DNA from: Microbacteriaceae bacterium 3FA27C10
GTDB lineage: Bacteria > Actinomycetota > Actinomycetes > Actinomycetales > Microbacteriaceae
Assembly (NCBI GenBank): GCA_005502775.1
Contig: SCNI01000008.1
Coordinates: 1 to 64,000 of the forward strand
Direction: 5' to 3'
DNA: 64,000 nt
Shown here: positions 60,946 to 64,000 of the stretch, piece after piece
Numbering within the stretch: position 1 is the stretch's first letter
Layout of the letters: every line of letters begins with the position of its first letter
Translations under genes and position numbers: made by a program
Notes under the pieces: model-generated
The model's input: the letters and a program-made list of their open reading frames with translations, nothing else
Told to the model about the DNA's origin: nothing
Databases searched by the model: none

Positions 60946-62159
60946 CAGTCCTTCATCGTGCCGTCGAGATCGCGCGCGATCGGCAGGTAGGCGGGTGAAT
61001 AGGGGAACCGGGCGGCGGCCGCCTCGTCGAACTCGATGCCGAGGCCCGGCTCGTCTCCGGGATGCAGGTATCCGTCGTCGTAGCGGTAGCTGGAGTGGAA
61101 GACCTCGCCGACCTGCGCGGGGTAGCCCATGAACTCCTGGATCGCGAAGTTGGTGGTCGAGAGCCCCAGGTGCAGCGAGGCGGACATGTTGATGGGCGAG
61201 ACGTCGCTCGGCCCGTGCGGCGCCGCCTTCACCTGGAACACCTCGGCCAGCGCGAAGATCTTGCGCAGGTGCGAGATGCCGCCCGCGTGCACCACGGCCA
61301 CCCGGATGTAGTCGATCAGGCGCTCGGTGATGAGCTGCTGGGCGTCCCAGACGGTGTTGAAGACCTCGCCGATGGCGAGCGGGATCGTCGTGTGCTGACG
61401 CACGGCACGCAGCAGCATCTGGTTCTCGGCCGGGGTGACGTCTTCGAGCCAGAACAGGTCGACGGGCTCGAGCGCCTTGCCGAGTCGTGCCGCCTCGATG
61501 GGGTTCAGCCGGTGGTGCACGTCGTGCAGCAGCTTGAGCTCGGGGCCCACGGCCTCCCGAACCGCCTCGAGCACCACGGGGGCGTGCCGGAGGTAGGCCG
61601 AGGTGTCCCAGACCTCCTCGGCCGGTCCGACACCGCGGCCCGCTGGCTCGTAGACGGCCGCGCCCTTGGTGACGCCGTAGACCTTGTCGAGCCCGGGCAC
61701 ACCCGACTGCACGCGCACCGCCCGGTATCCCTGGACCCGGCGCTCGGCCACGGAGTCGAGCAGCTCGGGCACGTCCCAGCCCGTGGCATGCGTGTAGGTG
61801 AGGATGCGGTCACGCACGGCGCCGCCGAGCAGCTGGTAGACCGGAACGCCGGCCGCCTTGCCCTTGATGTCCCAGAGCGCCATGTCGATCGCGCCGATCG
61901 ACGCCATCGCCACCGGTCCCCGGCGCCAGTACACCCCGCGGTAGAAGTAGTTCCAGGTGTCCTCGATGCGATCGGCGTCCCGGCCCACTAGTGCAGGGGC
62001 AAGGTGGTCGCGCAGGTAGCTCGCCACCGACAGCTCACGGCCGTTCAGGGTGGCGTCGCCCCAGCCCACGAGGCCGTCCGACGTGGTGATCTTGAGGGTC
62101 ACGAAGTTGCGGCCGGGGCTGCTCACGATCACGTCGACCGCGTCGATCACGCGGGTCAT
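60942..62159 (-). CDS. D-mannonate dehydratase-like, ManD/RspA family
   Basis: This 405-aa enolase-superfamily protein is close to the usual ManD length. It has [39 protein letters not shown], the long [15 protein letters not shown] loop, [27 protein letters not shown] and the terminal HGPSDVSP. ManD converts D-mannonate to 2-keto-3-deoxygluconate, which the operon's kinase and aldolase would then use. Gluconate dehydratase activity is a known alternative in the family. Confidence 0.9.
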   Translation of the reverse strand: MTRVIDAVDVIVSSPGRNFVTLKITTSDGLVGWGDATLNGRELSVASYLRDHLAPALVGRDADRIEDTWNYFYRGVYWRRGPVAMASIGAIDMALWDIKGKAAGVPVYQLLGGAVRDRILTYTHATGWDVPELLDSVAERRVQGYRAVRVQSGVPGLDKVYGVTKGAAVYEPAGRGVGPAEEVWDTSAYLRHAPVVLEAVREAVGPELKLLHDVHHRLNPIEAARLGKALEPVDLFWLEDVTPAENQMLLRAVRQHTTIPLAIGEVFNTVWDAQQLITERLIDYIRVAVVHAGGISHLRKIFALAEVFQVKAAPHGPSDVSPINMSASLHLGLSTTNFAIQEFMGYPAQVGEVFHSSYRYDDGYLHPGDEPGLGIEFDEAAAARFPYSPAYLPIARDLDGTMKDW

Positions 62160-63133
62160 GAGGCGCTCACGATGTTCTCGAGGGCCTCGCCACGCTGCAG
62201 GCGCCCGATGTTCGAGGCGATGTCGCGGGCACGTTCGCGGAACGTCTCCTCCGTCACGCCCGAGGAGTGCGGGGTCATGATGACGTTCTCCAATTCGTGG
62301 AAGGGCAGGGTGCTCGGTGCGCCGTGCCCGGAGCCGTCGGGGGCGTGGTACCAGACGTCGAGGGCGGCGCCGGCGATCACACCGCCGGACAAGGCGTCGT
62401 AGAGCGCCCGCTCCTGGACGACGGCGCCCCGGGCGACGTTCGCCAGGATCCCCGCGGCGCCCAGCGCCTCGAGATGGTGGCCCTGGATGAGACCCTCGGT
62501 GTCGCCGGTGAGCGGGATGCTCACGACCAGCAGATCGGATTCGGCCAGGGCGCCCTCGAGCTCGTCGAGTCGTCCCGCCCGGCGGAGACCGTATGCCGCG
62601 GCATCCGCTGAACCGGTGCGCGTGATGGCGATCCCTTCCATGCCGAAGGCCCGGAGGAGCTGCCAGGTCGCTTGACCGATGTGACCGAAGCCGAGGAAGG
62701 TCACCACCGAGCCGCGCAGCGTGCGGGGCTGCGGGATGCTCGCGTCATAGACCGGCGAGAGCCAGGTCGAGGCCCGCAGTGCGGTGTCCTGAGCGATCGT
62801 GTTGCGGCGCAGGGCGACCGTGGCGCTGACGATGTGCTCGGCGATCGAGCCTTCGTGGTGGAAGGTGTTGCACACGGTCACTCCCGCGCGCCGCGCACCT
62901 GCTTGGATGCCGTCGGTGCCCGCGCCGGCGGCGTGGATCAGTGTCAGGCGCGGGGCCTTCGCGGCCAGCTCGGCGCTGATCTTCGATCCGACGATCACCT
63001 CGGTCCCGGCGAGATCGGCCTCGTCCACCGCACCAGGGCCGTCGAACCAGCTGACGGTCGAACCAGGGGGCACGGAGGCCTCGAACAGTTCGCGATGAGC
63101 GGCCAGCGAGGGGTCGGTCACGATGATCTTCAT
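62156..63133 (-). CDS. D-2-hydroxyacid dehydrogenase family protein
   Basis: The 325-aa protein has the NAD-binding motif [12 protein letters not shown] (GxGxxG), catalytic Arg in NVARGAVV, Glu in the ALDVW region and His in TPHSSG. It reduces a 2-keto acid or oxidises a 2-hydroxyacid. It is the first gene of the hexonate operon; its stop overlaps the dehydratase start (ATGA). The ATG follows AGGTG by eight bases. A role in recycling keto acids of the pathway is plausible but not shown. Confidence 0.85.
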   Translation of the reverse strand: MKIIVTDPSLAAHRELFEASVPPGSTVSWFDGPGAVDEADLAGTEVIVGSKISAELAAKAPRLTLIHAAGAGTDGIQAGARRAGVTVCNTFHHEGSIAEHIVSATVALRRNTIAQDTALRASTWLSPVYDASIPQPRTLRGSVVTFLGFGHIGQATWQLLRAFGMEGIAITRTGSADAAAYGLRRAGRLDELEGALAESDLLVVSIPLTGDTEGLIQGHHLEALGAAGILANVARGAVVQERALYDALSGGVIAGAALDVWYHAPDGSGHGAPSTLPFHELENVIMTPHSSGVTEETFRERARDIASNIGRLQRGEALENIVSAS

Positions 63134-63203
63134 CGGGCAGCACCTGCCTCGATCGTGTTCGTCATTGAATACTCCAGCTTCTCCGTCGGAACCCTCGTCA
63201 TCC

Positions 63204-63238
63204 ATGGTGCGATGCTTGTACAACTTTGTCAAGAGTTG
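63204..63238 (-). promoter_or_regulatory. Promoter with LacI-type operator for the hexonate operon
   Basis: On the minus strand TTGACA (63227-63232) is a perfect -35, with CACCAT as a -10 candidate 17 bases on (63204-63209). CAACT-N8-AGTTG (63221-63238) overlaps the -35, and the palindrome TTGTACAA (63216-63223) sits in the spacer. Repressor binding there would block polymerase. Confidence 0.6.
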
Positions 63239-63328
63239 CAGAATAAGAAGCCACGGCCTCGGTCGATATCCTCGAGCATGGCGTCGCGACCGCACCGAGG
63301 CGCGACCGGAGAGAAGGAGGAGCCTGAG

Positions 63329-64000
63329 GTGCCCGCACTCCTGACCGATGTCGCCAAGCGGGCCGGCGTCTCGCTGGCCACGGCATCCCGCGCCTTCGGC
63401 GAACCCGACCGGCTCGCCAAGGCCACGCGCCGCCGCGTGCTCGAAGCCGCCGCCGAGCTCGGGTACGTCACCAGCACTCCGACCTCCGAGCGCACCTTCG
63501 GGGTCCTGGTCCCCGACGTCTCCAACGTGGTCTTCGCGGCCCTCCTGAAATCGATCCAGGGCCAGGCCTGGCACGGACGCCACCGGATGATGCTGAGCGA
63601 CACCAACGAGGAGATCCCGCGGGAGCGCGAACTCCTCACCCAGGCGCGGCAGCTCGACGGGATCATCCTCTGCTCGCCGCGGCTGGATCCGGCCGAGATC
63701 ATGGAGCTCGCTGGCGGCACCCCCCTCGTGGTGATCAACCGCGAGGTCGAGGGCGCGAGCTCGGTGCTGATGGAGGCCGGCGCCGGCGTGCGGCAGGCCG
63801 TCGAGAACCTCGCGGCGCTCGGGCACCGGCACCTCGCGTACGTTCCCGGCCCCGCCGCATCCTGGGCCAACGGGCGGCGGCTCGCGGCCATCCGCGATGC
63901 CTGTGACGCCCACGACCTCGCCGTCAGCGTGGTGGGCAACCAGGCCGCCAGCGTTCACGGGGGCGTCGCCGCGGCCGCGAGCGTGGCCTCGAGCGGGGCC
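63329..64000 (+). CDS. LacI family transcriptional regulator (3' part beyond window)
   Basis: The frame is open to the window end (224 codons). The N-terminal DNA-binding domain has PALLTDVAKRAGVSLATASRAF and the hinge VLEAAAELGYV; the periplasmic-binding-like core begins GVLVPDVSNVVFAALLKSI. The GTG at 63329 has AAGGAGG eight bases upstream; an ATG at 63278 would add 17 residues. It is divergent from the hexonate operon and is its probable repressor. The remaining 100 or so residues lie outside the window. Confidence 0.88.
   Translation, partial: MPALLTDVAKRAGVSLATASRAFGEPDRLAKATRRRVLEAAAELGYVTSTPTSERTFGVLVPDVSNVVFAALLKSIQGQAWHGRHRMMLSDTNEEIPRERELLTQARQLDGIILCSPRLDPAEIMELAGGTPLVVINREVEGASSVLMEAGAGVRQAVENLAALGHRHLAYVPGPAASWANGRRLAAIRDACDAHDLAVSVVGNQAASVHGGVAAAASVASSGA

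Noticed and set aside
1-64000. CRISPR arrays, tRNA, rRNA and insertion sequences
   Set aside because: No regularly spaced repeats, cloverleaf-like sequence, rRNA-like sequence or transposase was seen on either strand.

Overview
The window comes from a high-GC Gram-positive bacterium, most likely an actinobacterium of the Microbacteriaceae type. This is an inference from the roughly 70% G+C, frequent GTG starts, tightly overlapping ATGA/TGATG/GTGA gene junctions and the type of genes present. Almost every gene concerns uptake and catabolism of plant-derived sugars, sugar acids and aromatic-type acids. Several blocks have their own regulator: IclR, GntR/FCD, TetR, MarR, PucR-like and LacI. No rRNA, tRNA, insertion sequence or CRISPR array was seen.

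Layout. (1) 0-18.6 kb is a glycan-utilisation locus. A Tat-exported GH99-like protein sits with its own small tatA and a sugar isomerase-like gene. Next come an IclR regulator, an ABC sugar importer (two permeases and a lipoprotein) without its ATPase, and a Gfo/Idh/MocA oxidoreductase. An alpha-L-rhamnosidase (GH78) with an enolase-superfamily dehydratase faces a divergent operon of alcohol dehydrogenase, SGNH esterase, FAH-type hydrolase and GH42 beta-galactosidase. A 5+8+5 palindrome (AGTTC-N8-GAACT and near matches) precedes three of these transcription units and may be the IclR operator. (2) 18.8-27.4 kb is an accessory island: a type II toxin-antitoxin pair, a CPBP protease, a YtrA-type GntR with a two-gene ABC exporter, several unknown proteins, and a Fic protein with a separate antitoxin. 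A diverged, truncated copy of the C-terminal end of the large gene at 27.4-29.9 kb lies inside it at 20.3 kb. (3) 27.4-35.9 kb holds that large uncharacterised protein, divergent from a six-gene, fully overlapping operon that includes an L-rhamnonate dehydratase-like enzyme and a lactonase-like amidohydrolase. With the FAH hydrolase at 15.7 kb they fit a non-phosphorylative L-rhamnose route. (4) 35.9-39.5 kb carries an FAD/Fe-S D-lactate-dehydrogenase-like enzyme and a divergent GntR regulator, with a textbook FadR-type operator between them. (5) 39.6-42.2 kb is a TetR-controlled DHA2 efflux pump with the same 20-bp operator before both genes. (6) 42.2-52.6 kb is a catabolic region for an aromatic or hydroxypyridine-like acid: MarR, VOC protein, two MFS importers, PucR-like regulator, aldehyde dehydrogenase, flavin monooxygenase, cupin and ACMSD-like amidohydrolase. 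(7) 52.7-54.5 kb has a DUF445 protein and a scar where fragments of a nucleoside hydrolase and an MFS transporter abut. (8) 54.5-64 kb is a hexonate/hexuronate operon (2-hydroxyacid dehydrogenase, ManD-type dehydratase, mannonate oxidoreductase-like, idonate dehydrogenase-like, MFS, KDPG aldolase, KDG kinase, DUF4862) read away from a LacI regulator that runs off the window.

Together the genes would deacetylate and trim rhamnose- and galactose-containing plant glycans, import the products, and convert deoxy-sugars and uronate-derived acids to pyruvate and related C3 compounds. Substrates are inferred from family membership and context, not demonstrated.
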